The notes under the pieces were generated by a model. The model did no database searches. It was given only the letters and a program-made list of their open reading frames with translations, and was not told the DNA's origin. Positions 1 through 11,900 of a stretch of DNA of 64,000 nt are shown here, piece by piece. Position numbers and translations under genes: made by a program. Source of the stretch: Atrina japonica (taxonomy: Eukaryota > Mollusca > Bivalvia > Pterioida > Pinnidae); assembly GCA_030159075.1 (NCBI GenBank), contig BROG01000531.1, forward strand, positions 1-64,000, in the 5' to 3' direction. The stretch's first letter is position 1. Each line of letters begins with the position of its first letter.

Positions 1-200
1 AGAATCACACTTTGAATCATGAAGCCTCTTACTTCTGGTCAGTGAAGGTTCAAGCCCTGTTGGAACCTAAGCTGATATTTATGAGAAATATTGCCAGTTT
101 ACTTGCGGAAGGCTGGTGGTCTCTTCCCTGGTTCTCTCCTCCACCATAAAAAAATGGCCACCTCCATATAACTGGAAAATTGTTGAGTGTGGCGTAAAAC
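1..200 (+). mobile_element. tRNA-derived SINE family A, copy 1 (5' truncated by window)
   Basis: It contains AAGCCTCTTACTTCTGGTCAG, GGTTCAAGCCCTGTTGGAAC (B-box-like), CTAAGCTGAT and the tail GTTGAGTGTGGCGTAAAAC followed by A-rich sequence. The same blocks recur at 25303-25515, 39799-40030 and 55350-55560, and inverted at 43699-43927, where a complete A-box head is visible. Confidence 0.8.
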
Positions 201-292
201 AAAATTCAAATAAAAAAAAAGTCAGTGATTGATGAAGTAAATTGAACCAAATTGTAGTTGTATTTACATTCCTAACAAAGGATTGTGAAGTA

Positions 293-470
293 CAGTAAAA
301 CCTCCTATAGCAGCCACCTTTATATAAGGAATTACCTTTTTATATGGGTCAGGTTTTTCAAGTTCCTTGACTGCATACTTCAACTAAATTGAACCTGTGG
401 ATAAATGTCATCTGCACATAAAGGTCAATATTTTCTGGTCCCGGGTGGCCCCTATATACAGGTTTCACTG
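293..470 (+). mobile_element. Tigger/pogo-like MITE, copy 1
   Basis: About 178 bp, bounded by TA and with inverted ends CAGTAAAACCTCCTATAGC and TACAGGTTTCACTG. Internal CTTTATATAAGG, CAACTAAATTGAACCTGTG and GTCATCTGCACATAAAGG are shared with copies at 22708, 34444 and 62775. Ends beginning CAGT with a TA target are typical of the pogo/Tigger group; no transposase is encoded. Confidence 0.85.
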
Positions 471-744
471 TACTTCAGGATGTATGTCATTGTAAACTTT
501 TAGTCATGTTATATCAGACCCTTTACATAATTAAAAGATACACTGCTTATATAAGTATCGGCACGTATGTCATTGTGGATTCTTAGTTATATAAGAACAA
601 TACATTTAAAGATTCTCTTTTACATCTTGTTCTGTGTTCAGTCAAAATCTTATATCTAGTTTTTACATCAACTTATGTAATGTTAATTACTTAATAATTG
701 AACATAATTACATTGACATTTGATTGGGAACCTAGTCTGATACA

Positions 745-1460
745 AAATGTCTTAGAGCCGGTATACATGTAGGCTTAACACTTTTTATGATATGGAACAT
801 AGTACGATACAAAATGACTGAGAAGGTATACCTATAGCACTTTCTACATGTATGAGGGGTATGGAATGTAGTACGATACAAAATGACTGAGAAGGTGTAC
901 CTATAGCACTTTATACATGTATGAGGGGTATGGAGTGTAGTATGATACAAAATGTCTGAGAAGGTATACATGTAGCGCTTTATATGATAGAGAACAATGA
1001 CTTAGAAGGTATACATGTAGCACTTTATATGACAGGGAACAATGACTTAGAAGGTGTACATGTAGCACTTTATATGGTAGGGAACAATGACATAGAAGGT
1101 GTACATGTAGCACTTTATATGGTAGGGAACAATGACTGAGAAGGTATACATGTAGCACTTCATATGATAGGAAACAATGACTGAGAAGGTATACATGTAG
1201 CACTTTAATGACTGAGAAGGTATACATGTAGCACTTTATATGATAGGGAACAATGACTGAGAAGGTATACATGTAGCACTTTATATGATAGGGAACAATG
1301 ACTGAGAAGGTATACATGTAGCACTTTATATGATAGGAAACAATGACTTAGAGGGTATACATGTAGCACTTTATATGATAGGGAACAATGACTGAGAAGG
1401 TATACATGTAGCACTTTATATGATAGGAAACAATGACTTAGAAGGTATACATGTAGCTTA
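745..1460 (+). repeat. Minisatellite, ~45-bp unit plus longer 5' variant
   Basis: About a dozen units of GAAGGTATACATGTAGCAC / TTTATATGATAGGGAACAATGACT run from about 960. From 745 to 960 a longer variant (~75 bp, containing AGTACGATACAAAATGACTG) occurs three times. Open frames across it are repeat artefacts. Confidence 0.9.
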
Positions 1461-2677
1461 TTTTAACACCCGTTTGTCTTGATTGGTTATACAAATGTTA
1501 AAACAATGCTGTGTAATTTCGTAGTCAAACAAGTGGAAATTATATAGCACTTATCAGACAACAATTTAAAATCATCAGAAAAAATACCTGTATTTAAGCA
1601 AAAGCTTATTTCAGTAGTGATATATCTAAAGGAGAAAATTCTCTATAGTCTAAATTCCAGGTAGCTTCTTAGCATGAAATCCAGTTTAGTTTACTATTGT
1701 AAATCTAAGATCTGTAAAATATAGGGAGCGCAGTAAAATTGCACTTTTAATAACCATCATACACAATGTTTTAATATAGGTATACAACAGTTTACACAGA
1801 CATAAATGATACATTCTATTTTCAAACATTTGAATTCAGTCTTTATGTACATGTAGTACTAGTAGATTTCTGTACCACTCGCCTCACTTAACAAGCCGAA
1901 AATTAAGATTGTGGACACTTTAATTTCACCCCCCTTCCTCTTCATTAAAAAATGGACAGCCATATAATATTGTGATCTAATGTCTCCATATTGACATCTT
2001 CACACTGTATATTTTTAGATCTTTTATAAACCGCACCTTTACACAAATTTATAATTTGTTGTCAACTTACATTTTACATGTACAATGTAGTTAACAAATC
2101 AAATCTTTCAGTTTTTGAAGTTCAACATTTCTTACTCCAGCCGACCTTTCAGTTTAGCAATTATAAAAATCTCACAAAGTTTTTTCAAAAATGCATTTTT
2201 GTGATAGACTACATGTATTATTGGTGCTGAATAAAAAAGAAACTGGTGATTAAACAAGCCTCTGTGAATTTCACCTGAGAACATACCTGACTAAATAGTA
2301 TCCAGCAGGGATAGGTTACAATTTTTATGACAGTTACGGAATTTGTAATTTAAATTTAGATAAGTTTTAAATTCAAGACATATAAATTTACAACTGTATG
2401 AAGTAAAAATATATCTTGTTGGACTTCTTATATAGGTAGCTGACTTCAAGATATCCAGTGCTAGGTATTTTCATTATCCTGAGTTACCATCCCTTGTAGC
2501 AGGTATCGATTGTGGTGGCATTTGTTTCTGTGTAAAATGAGAAAAGTGATTAATTGTGATGTCATATGTTTGTGTGAAAACGATGTTGTTTTCTCACATA
2601 AAGACATGACGTCACAATCGATACCTGCTGACATGGGAGATAACTCTGACTAATGAAAAGACAGAATATTATATATA
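1461..2677. other. Unremarkable AT-rich intron
   Basis: No exon, RNA gene or repeat structure that I can support. Several TACATGTA octamers occur (for example 1848 and 2075). Confidence 0.5.
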
Positions 2678-2847
2678 CAGTGAAACTTGTATATAACAAC
2701 CTCCTGATGGACACAAGAAAACTGGTCTTTATAGGGAGGTGGTCTTTATATAGAAGTTGATTTGTACACAAATGGTACTATTTGGGACAGCAAAAAATAA
2801 TCTTTGTGGTCTTTATACACAGGTGATCGATAAAGCAGGTTTTACTG
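2678..2847 (+). mobile_element. Tigger/pogo-like MITE, diverged copy
   Basis: Ends CAGTGAAACTTGTATATAAC and AAGCAGGTTTTACTG, flanked by TA. The centre has paired GGTCTTTATA blocks. It is related to the 178-bp family but diverged internally. Confidence 0.7.
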
Positions 2848-3244
2848 TACAGATGTGGTTTTCTTTTTTTTTGGGGGGGGGGTGTTCAGACCACAAAATA
2901 CATGTAACACAGGAGCGATCGTTCAGGTTACGTGGAGGTTAAGACAAATACAAATCACATTACCTCCTTTTGGTTTTTGATGATACTTCATTTTTCTTAT
3001 TTGAAAATACAACAGTGTTATTAATAGAATGATATACATGTATATATTTAGGTCTTCATTATTGTACCTGCACGTTACAGTCATTCCTTTTAGCGTAACC
3101 TGTAAATGGATTACAACAATTTCTAATATTTTGTGGCCATGTTTTCTTTTAAACAACAGTTTATTTAGATCAACAGGAAAGTACTAGATACATGTATTTT
3201 CAACATGTTATTTATTTGTAGCAGATAGCAAATTCATATGAATG

Positions 3245-3439
3245 TCAGTTAGGCAACATTTGCACACTAAGACATGTATATGGACCTCTGTTTGCACACT
3301 AAGATATGTATATATATGGACCTCTATTTGCACACTAGGACATGTATGTGGACTTCTCTTTACATACTAAGACATGTATATGGACCTTTATTTGCACATT
3401 AAGACATATATATGGACCTCTATTTGCACAATAAGACAT

Positions 3440-3513
<74 letters not shown>

Positions 3514-3564
3514 ACCTCTATCTGTGCACTAAGACATGTATATGGACCTTTATTTGCACACTAA

Positions 3565-3638
<74 letters not shown>

Positions 3639-3670
3639 TTTATTTGCACACTAAGGCATATACTTTTTAT
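3245..3670 (+). repeat. ~35-bp minisatellite interrupted by two (TA)n tracts
   Basis: Units of TTTGCACACTAAGACATGTA plus TATGGACCTCTA occur about nine times. Pure TA runs of roughly 60 bp (3449-3511) and 65 bp (3569-3634) have expanded inside two units. Confidence 0.9.
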
Positions 3671-3837
3671 GGACCTCTAAAGACACATGCACATGTACTT
3701 TGGGCACACTAAATTGATACCTGTACAAGAGTTCAAACATTTGTACAGGTAAAATATGCCACAAATACTGATGAAATTTCATGTTCTGTCACAACAGCAT
3801 AAAAACTCTTTCAGTTTGAAGGCAGTTAACGTTTGTT

Positions 3838-3905
3838 TTTAAATGGTGTTTTTTGCCTATTCAACAATTTTTCAGTTATATGGTGGCTGCCAGTTTTCAA
3901 TGATG
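3838..3905 (-). mobile_element. SINE family A 3' fragment
   Basis: TTGCCTATTCAACAATTTTTC and ATGGTGGCTGCCAGTTTT match the inverted tail of the copy at 43699-43927. Confidence 0.6.
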
Positions 3906-4254
3906 CAATTCACATCATACATGTAAGCCCTGAATTTTAGCTACATGTAGCAATTGCAATTATAATGTTGTGTTTAATTATATGAAAGAGAAATCTTCAT
4001 ACACATATATAAAATGTTCACCATATCTCTGATTGGTCGGAATAAAAACATCGTTATGTTGAGAAAGTACATCATACATGTAAACAATCATCATTAACTT
4101 CGTAGGCATCTGAGCTATAAACAGTTTTACATTTGCTTTAATGTGTTATGGAGTGTAACTGTCGTCATTTGCATATAAAACTAATCAGCTAATATATATA
4201 GCATTTATCTGTGTACTGGCTTAATGTTGGTTTATGTGGTATTTCTATATTTGT

Positions 4255-4400
4255 GTGCTCTGTCTCTCTCCCTCAGGCTCTCCCCTCTGTCTCTCCCCTC
4301 TGTCTCTGTACACTATGTGTATTTCTCAGTCTTAGTCTCTCTGCCTCAGTCTTTTTGTCTCTGACTCTGTCTCTGTCTGTCTCTATCTATTCCTTACTGT
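4255..4400 (+). repeat. CT-rich simple repeat (TGTCTCTC-type)
   Basis: Imperfect CTCTGTCTCTCCC-type pyrimidine repeats flank a SINE fragment. A similar tract resumes at 4595-4780. Confidence 0.8.
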
Positions 4401-4607
4401 CAGTTTGTTTGTTTATTGTTGTTTAACATACCACTCAAGAATATTTCACTCATATGGAGACGTCACCAAATGCTGGTGAAGGGCCTCAAATTTTGGCCTA
4501 TGCTCGGCACCTACGGCCATTGAGGAGTGAGGGTTCTTTTACGTGCCAACACCTACTGTGACACAGGACCTTGGTTTTTACTGTCTCATCCAAAGGACAG
4601 CATACTG
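4401..4607 (-). mobile_element. SINE family B, truncated copy
   Basis: It shares CACTCAAGAATATTTCACTC, ATGGAGACGTCACCAAATG and TTTTGGCCTATGCTCGGCAC with the complete copy at 49633-49914. It has the AAAC-type tail (read as GTTTGTTT here) but lacks the tRNA-like head. Confidence 0.85.
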
Positions 4608-5655
4608 TCTGTGTCTCAATCTGTCTATCTAATCCTTTCAGTCTTAGTCTCTATCTATTCCTGTATCAGTGTATCTATTTCTCTCTTCAGGCTTTCTGTA
4701 CCAGTCTCTGTTTAAGGCTCTCTGTGTCAGTCACTCTAGCTCTATTTTTTTCTTTCTCTGTCTCAGCCATTCCTGTGTGGCATGTATTGGCCTGTACTCC
4801 TATCTATGTCTAAGACTATTTGTATATCTTATCTCTTTCATGTTTATAAAGAGCAACCTACAACAAGTTTGCGTAGATTTCATTGTATCATTTACCTATA
4901 AATATACATGATCAGGTACACACATTATATCACATCTAATATTCCTTCGTTTCAACCAATATCACCTCATTTGAACTTTCTCTTGGGATGAAAGCTTCGC
5001 CAAAGCCAACTTGCCTTCTAGTTCCCGGAGGAAATTTTTGTCAGAGAAAAAGTAATTACTGTGCCGACATAAACTGCCAAATATTGTTGATATACTGAAC
5101 GTGTTGCATAAAAACATGTAGTTTCTGTCGATTATACAAATATTTTTACATCGTCGTAGTAACAGACACAACATTTAGGCTTTGGCATAAATGTGTTAGT
5201 TATAAGAATACAGTTCATTGTACTTTTATTTCTTGGTGTGCCAACATTTTGTTGTTGGTGTCAATTAATATTTCCAGCAGTAATTTGTTTAAGTTTGATG
5301 TTTTGTAACAGGAAGTGAATGTGTCTACTATTGAGTCGTATTTATTTTCTTGTGGAAAGATACAAGATTTTCATCATTTTATTACATGCACGTTTTCAAT
5401 AAGATGAAGTTGTAATTGATTGTCAAGTTATTATTTTTGTTACAGATAATTAAAGTTTGTTTGCTATTACACTTCTTGTACTTATATATTTTTGACTTTT
5501 AAGAAAGAAAGAAAGTTTGTGTTAATTGATAACATGATCTGATTGTAATTTGTTGATTGTCAAGTAGGTGTTATTTTTGTTTCAGGAAGAGAGTCTATTA
5601 CATGTACCTATTATTTATTTGCAGACTTTGAGAACAGAAACTAGATATCTGTTAG
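4608..5655. other. Intron with CT-rich tract, otherwise nothing recognised
   Basis: Pyrimidine-rich to about 4780, then plain AT-rich intron. No supported exon. Confidence 0.4.
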
Positions 5656-5746
5656 TTAACTCATTCACCCCTAAAGACACATTTGGACTGATCTAAGTCA
5701 TTGATTTACAGGAGAGTCCATTGTTTTTCAGGGGTTGATGAGTTAA
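5656..5746. mobile_element. Short TTAA-ended palindromic MITE, copy 1
   Basis: About 90 bp bounded by TTAA, with inverted ends TTAACTCATTCACCCCTAAAG and TTTCAGGGGTTGATGAGTTAA. The centre is CACATTTGGACTGATCTAAG and CATTGATTTACAG. Related copies lie at 17182-17265, 25033-25124 and, inverted, 26559-26645. Confidence 0.75.
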
Positions 5747-5879
5747 TGATGATGTCACTAATTTTTCATTTGTATTCAGATGTCACCAGTACATTTTTCT
5801 CACTCTGAGTAACCATGTTATAGTATTATTTCACTTTTGTTTTACACTTGATTAACAAAAAATGATTTTGTCCATCTAT

Positions 5880-6115
5880 GTTTAGCTTGGAGAGCTAATG
5901 CCATAAACCCGGTGGTGTTCTAGCCATTATCCATGGACACAAACTTTAACCTGGGTCTTATCTTTTGAGATGATCAGCCCTTTCACATGGCACCGTGACC
6001 TTTGACCTTGACTTACTTGATGTAATTTGACCTACTTCTTTGTTAAAGTTTCAGTATCAGAGATACAATACTGTCACTGGCGAGATATGTCATCTTCTGA
6101 AAACTCTTGTTAATT
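5880..6115 (+). mobile_element. Dispersed repeat family C, short copy
   Basis: It starts GGAGAGCTAATGCCAT, contains TGACCTTTGACCTTGACTTAC and ends TCTTCTGAAAACTCTTGTT. The same start and end bracket the longer copy at 13729-14392. The class is unknown. Confidence 0.65.
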
Positions 6116-6217
6116 ATTTGTCACCTAATGACAAACACAAAAGGGACTTAAGCTTTGCATTCGATCTGTCTGTCTATCTGTCCATCTGTCAGTCTGGTAA
6201 ATCAGTTTTCTGCACTT

Positions 6218-7030
6218 TTATTAGCTCTCCTGAGTCGAAGGCTCATTGAGCTGTTGTGGTCACTCCCCATCAGTCGTCTGGGGTCCGGCATCTGCCCATA
6301 AACTTTTCATATTTTCAGCTTCTTCTCTGAACCCCTGAAGGGATTTTGATGAAACTTGACAGGAATCAAGTGCTCAAGGTCCTTTACCAAGTTTGTAGTT
6401 TTCTGCCAGATTGGCCCAGGGATGGATCCAGGGCAGGGCAGGGCAGGGCAGAATAGGTCCCAAAGGGTACCCTCTTTGAAAATCTTTTTCTCCAGAACCA
6501 CTACATGAATAAAAAAAACCAGATCGTTTCTGAGTGATCTACATGGAATTAAAATTAGCACTAGTCCGCCAGTCCGAGACTAATAACTATTGCAGCAGAC
6601 TAGTCAAGCTTGTACTTCAGCTAGTCAGGTTGACTAGTAGAAAATCTATATAAATATTACAGTATAAACATTGCAGTATAAACATGAGCAATGACTAATG
6701 AAAGTGAATGTACAGTGAACACCAGAAAATTTCCTATAATTCACAGTTTGCATTTATGGGAAGGGGGGCATAACTGTTTTACAAACAGCTCTGGGTTTTT
6801 TTTTCTCACTTCAAACCAAGTAACAAGTTGCTTTGACTCATTAGAATAAAAAAAACCACAAAAATAGATAACTTAGTAAAACTGCCAATTCATACATTCT
6901 GGTACATTCAGATTACATACACTTTCATTAATCATTGCTCATGTTTGATGTTCTTCTTGGTCCTCTTCCTACATTTGTAGATGGTTCTCAGGTGAGCGTT
7001 TGAGGCCCTCTTGGACCTCTTGTTTTACAT
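6218..7030 (+). mobile_element. Dispersed repeat family D copy with internal insertion
   Basis: The left part is AGCTCTCCTGAGTCGAAGGC... with GATTTTGATGAAACTTGACAG and a GGGCAGGGCAGGGCA run. The right end is CTCAGGTGAGCGTTTGAGGC and CTCTTGTTT. Between about 6555 and 6940 it is interrupted by unrelated sequence beginning at AGCACTAGTCCGCCAGTCCG. Other copies: 14505-15095, 28970-29425, 38805-39065, 51325-51690. Confidence 0.65.
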
Positions 7031-7919
7031 ATAGTAGTGAAATTCTGCAAAAGATCATCTTTAGGAATACATGTATCTCACATGTAAATAAATGTATATG
7101 TATGTAGTAAAATTATATAACTTGGTGCATGTGTTTGTTTGTGCATGAGTGTCTATGTTAATGTGTGTGTGAACTCGCTGTCATCTGACAAAAGCAGGAA
7201 ATGATGTTTAATTGGTTCACTTCAGAAATTGGAAAATATTCAGTATTTCAAACTGCACTGAAGGCTTCAGTGTTTGAAATAAGTTGTCTTAACAATTAAA
7301 ACAATTAAAATGTGATCTCTAATCATCATCAACTGAAATGGAAGAGCAAAAATAATGTCATACATTCTACGTGTTGTGTGGACTCAATGACATCATTTGT
7401 GGATGGTTCCAATTTTTCTATGGGTATGCATTGCACTATCGACTGCAAAAGCAGCCTCAGCAGAATACTTACATGTGTATTGGTGATGAATTAATAATCA
7501 CTAAAGAATTGTCACCCACTTCCCACTTATCTTGTTGAAGTATACTGTTCTAAATATAGCATCAACTCTGGGATGTTGAACTGCCTATCAAAAATTATTT
7601 CGGGGGATATCGGAGTCTTGGTTTTAAAAATCAAGGATTTAATGCTTAATTGAGAGGGAATGAAACTTATGTTATAGATGATTTATTAAGAGAACTATAT
7701 GTATGGACGATTATTTGATTTGTGGAGTGAGATGCGCGGACAGTAGTGGTAACCACAATAGTGTTACAGTTTGACCATACACTATAGGCCTAGTAATAGT
7801 AAATCCAATATTTCTCAAGATACAGGAGAGTTCCTATTTGTTGGCCTGTCAGAATTCCCATGTGTATAATATGTTGAAAGGACAAGTATTACACAACAGA
7901 TTACACATTTGTAAATATA
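7031..7919. other. Intron, nothing recognised
   Basis: AT-rich sequence without exon-like or repeat structure that I can support. Confidence 0.4.
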
Positions 7920-8876
7920 CAGTGAACCCTCTTTACAACGACCATGTTTGTTCCCACATAGGATTGACGTTATATCGAATTTGTCACTGTAACGAAATTG
8001 ATGTGGTGGGCATTTTATAGTTAGCTCCCTTGAGTATCATTTACGCATATAATTACATGTAAAGAAATAAAACAGAAAGTCATAACGGTTCTTATTATGT
8101 TATTTCATACTATTTTTCCCTTTTAATTGTAATATTTATGCAAGATACATGTAATCTTGTAAACATCGATGCACAATTTTTCGGTCGCATATAGTAAATC
8201 GGTGATGTTGTAAAATGCACAAATCATGTACAAAATAACCGAATGTACCTGATTCCGAGTTAGATTCTTTATGGTTTAAATAAAAAGAGCACAGATTGCT
8301 GATACAATTTAATTAAAAATGCCTTTCATAAATAAAGTCTTACTAAAATGTCTACGGCTGTGGCAAAAATTGAAGTAATTTAAAGATACGCCATTGTAAC
8401 CACTTTGGCATGGACATGTAGCCTAATGGAACTTGTCAACTATGTGTATTTATTTTTAATTATTTAATTATCTTTTTTTTTAATTTGTGCACAGCTTGTA
8501 TTTTAATGTCAGTTCAGTTATAACGAAACCTGTTTTATAAACATTAGGCCTACTGTAGTACAGGTAAGGCTAATTGTTGACACCTATCATCTAGCAGTTC
8601 AGATCAGAGAACAATTGACAGTGTAATTATTTTATTGACACAATTATTTTTACCTGTGATCTCAATCATGAAGAAAATCAAGACTGAAAACAATAGCCGA
8701 ATCAGCAGGTGGCTTCTATGCCAGGTCGTTGTAAAGAGTTTATTTACATTGAGTTTTGTACATTTGTTCTCGGAATCTAATGTCGGAGTAGGATACTGAA
8801 TATTCCGTTGTAATGAGTACTTTTTATGTACATGTACATTTGTTCCCGAGCGATTCTTGTCGGATACTAAATATTT
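7920..8876 (-). mobile_element. TIR transposon (non-autonomous), truncated next to exon 1
   Basis: It starts TA|CAGTGAACCCTCTTTACAAC. Its length is the inverted counterpart of the complete 924-bp element at 33454-34377, including CATTACAACGGAATATTCAG and CGGGAACAAA (read inverted here). The far ~40 bp, including the second terminal repeat, are missing; homology stops near 8876, twenty bases before VPS13 exon 1. Pogo/Tigger-like by its CAGT ends and TA target. Confidence 0.82.
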
Positions 8877-8896
8877 TCTTTTTTATCAAATTACAG

Positions 8897-8992
8897 GTAA
8901 ACTAACACTAAAAATTCCCTGGAAAAATCTGTACACAGAACCAGTAGTTGCCAGTATTGATGGGATATATGCCCTTGCTGTACCCAAAGTTG
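8897..8992 (+). CDS. VPS13: VPS13 exon 1 of window (chorein N-terminal region)
   Basis: Acceptor ...AAATTACAG, donor GTT G|GTAAGT. It enters at codon position 2 and ends after one base of a Gly/Ala codon. It encodes KLTLKIPWKNLYTEPVVAS and then DGIYALAVPKV, the chorein-domain strand pair matching human LKLIIPWKNLYTQPV. It is the most upstream exon I can find. The preceding exons carrying the MVFE-type start should lie before position 1. The acceptor sits about 20 bp from the end of a truncated TIR transposon (7920-8876). Confidence 0.95.
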
Positions 8993-11900
8993 GTAAGTCA
9001 TCTGTATTTCTCATTTGTTTTGTACATCGATACAGTGAAATCAGGAAGTATATAAGTGGAATTACAAATATAAAAGAGTTTTAGCATGTCGGAGGTCAGC
9101 TTTGAAGTGACAACTTCCAGGCACATTTATGTGAAAAAATTAACGTTGGCCAAACTAAAGTATATACATGTATCTTTCCAATTATATCATTTTTGAAAAC
9201 ATGCAAGGTATAGGTTGTAAATTTGTTGAAATTGAAGTTACTCCAGGTACTGTTTAAGCTACCAAACAGTATAATTTTAAAATCATCAGTACAAAATACC
9301 ATGTAAATTGATATCACCCTCAATAATTCTTTTTCCACCATATGGTTAGTTTTCAACAGAAAAAATTCCTTGCAATTTTCTGTTATCATTAGAATTCAAA
9401 GAAAGCTAGGGTCACCTAAGTAGCTTTAAAATGTAGGTAACTAGAAACACATTTTTGTTTAGTTTGGCCTAATGTGTACGTGTATTTGCTTTCATTAAAT
9501 GTAAGGAACATTAAGTATCATGCAGTCTGTTTATTGCTGCAACTACAAATGAGAGTCCAGAAAACTAAATATTCAGTTTCAATAATTTACATGTAGTACA
9601 CTTTATGTTCTGAACAGGGCCTAAAGTCACTAAATGTACACTCACCACTCAAGCTTAACTTTTATTTTATCATTTGACTTCATACATGTACTCATTTGTA
9701 AAACCCCTGTATCTGAATGAATAGGGAACTCAGAATTATATTTCATTATTCACACAAATATTTGGGTCACACTTATGACTTATATTAATATAATGAATAA
9801 AAACCTTAGGTACAGTACTCAAGATTTATCTATATATCCAAACAATTTTTTGATATTTCTGAAGTTTTCTTCAAATGAGGAATGATTTTCATCATTATTT
9901 GCATTTGTATAACTTCAACATACAAACATGACCAGTTGCAGCACAACTTTTGTGTGTTTTTTACCTTATAAATCACGATAAGTTAGTTGCACTTGAGTAG
10001 AGAGTAAATTTGGTGACTCCCTGACCAGAGACATCACTTGCCTTTTGATGTGCTTTGTTAAACTTTTTTTTTTTTCACAAATAGAAGTCTTTTCCTCGTT
10101 TGTAGAACTTAGAAGTTTATGCATTTTTCTGACTGATTTATTCATTTTCATTTTTGTTATGTAGATTCTGGTGAGTTTATAATTTTTGTAATATTTTGTA
10201 AATGAAAATTGAAATTTAGATATGGTCAGAGGAGATGGAGATGTTTTCTCTTGTTGATTAGATGATAAAGCATGTACCCTTTACCAATATGTACATGTAT
10301 ATAAAAGTCATGTTTGTACTGTAGTTAATCCAATAAATGTCATGTTTGTACAGTAGGTAATCCAGTAAATGTCATGTTTGTACAGTAGGTAATCCAATAA
10401 ATGTCACGTTTGTACAGTAGTTAATCCAATAAATGTCATGTTTGTACAGTAGGTAATCCAATAAATGTCATGTTTGTACAGTAGGTAATCCAATAAATGT
10501 CATGTTTGTACAGTAGGTAATCCAATAAATGTCATGTTTGTACATTAGGTAATCCAATAAATGTCATGTTTGTAAGTAGTTAATCCAATAAATGTCATAT
10601 TTGTATAGTAGGTAATCCAATAAATGTCATGTTTGTACAGTAGGTAATCCAATAAATGTCAAATTTGTACAGTAGGTAATCAATAAATGTCATATTTGTA
10701 CAGTAGGTAATCTAATAAATGTCATGTTTGTACAGTAGATAATCCAATAAATGTCATGTTTGTACAGTAGGTAATCTAATAAATGTTATGTTTGTACAGT
10801 AGGTAATCCAATAAATGTCATGTTTGTACAGTAGATAATCCAAAACATGACATCTTTGTAATGTAGTTAATCCAAAACATGTCATGTTTGTACTGTAGTT
10901 AATCTAAAACATGTCATGTTTGTACTGTAGTTAATCTACTATAGTCACATCATTAGGTGATGTGGATAAGCAAGTGCCTTTTACCAATATGTACATGTAT
11001 ATAACTGTCATGTTTATACTGAAGTTAATCCACAGTAGTCACATTTAATCAATCAACATCTGTAGTTAATTGATATACATTTAATGTAGTAATTATATTC
11101 TAGTCAATCTACTTTAGTCATATTGTAGTCAGTTTATATGATGTAGAGGGCATATTATAGTTAATCTACTTTGGTCATGCTGTAGTCAATCTATAATGTA
11201 GTAGTCATACTGTAGCTAATCTACTTTAGTCATACTGTAGTCAATCTATAATGTAGTAGTCATATTGTAGCCAATCTACTTTAGTCATACTGTAGTCAAT
11301 CTATAATGTAGTAGTCATATTGTAGCCAATCTACTTTAGTCATACTGTATAGAATCTATATGATACAGTTACATTCTAGGTAATCTACTTTAGTCATACT
11401 GTAGTCAATCTATATGGTGTAGAAGTTATATTTTAGTAAATCTACTTTAGTCATACATTAGTCAGTCAATATGAGATAGTAGTCACATTCTAGATAATCT
11501 ACTTTAGTCATACTGTAGTCAATCTATATGATGTAGTAGTCATATTTTAGTCAATCTACTTAAGTTGTACTGTAGTCAGTCTATATGATGTAGTAGTCAT
11601 ATTCTAGATAATCTACTTTAGTCATACTGTAGTCAATCTATAATGCAGTAGTCATACTAGCCAATCTACTTTAATCATACTGTAGTCAGTCTATATGATG
11701 TAGTAGTTATATTGTAGTCAATCTACTTTACTCATACTGTAGTCAATCTATATGATGTAGTAGTCATATTTTAGTCAATCTACTTTCAAGGGTCAGGAAA
11801 AAATTTAGAAACTACTCGTCCGACGGGCAAGTGCTTGACAAAAAGTTCCTATCAAAATGAAAAACTACTCCTAAGTTTTCATTGTGTATCCACATACTTG

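Noticed and set aside
745..1460. Minus-strand reading frames of 69-138 residues
   Set aside because: They are translations of a 45-bp minisatellite (repeating LLSHCSLSYKVLHVY).
4401..4607. Short plus-strand frames rich in Ser/Leu around 4211-4911
   Set aside because: CT-rich simple repeat and a SINE fragment.
1..8896. Search for the VPS13 start exon (MVFE-type)
   Set aside because: No sequence encoding the chorein start or the DTSQLxLGIW-type segment was found; it must lie upstream.
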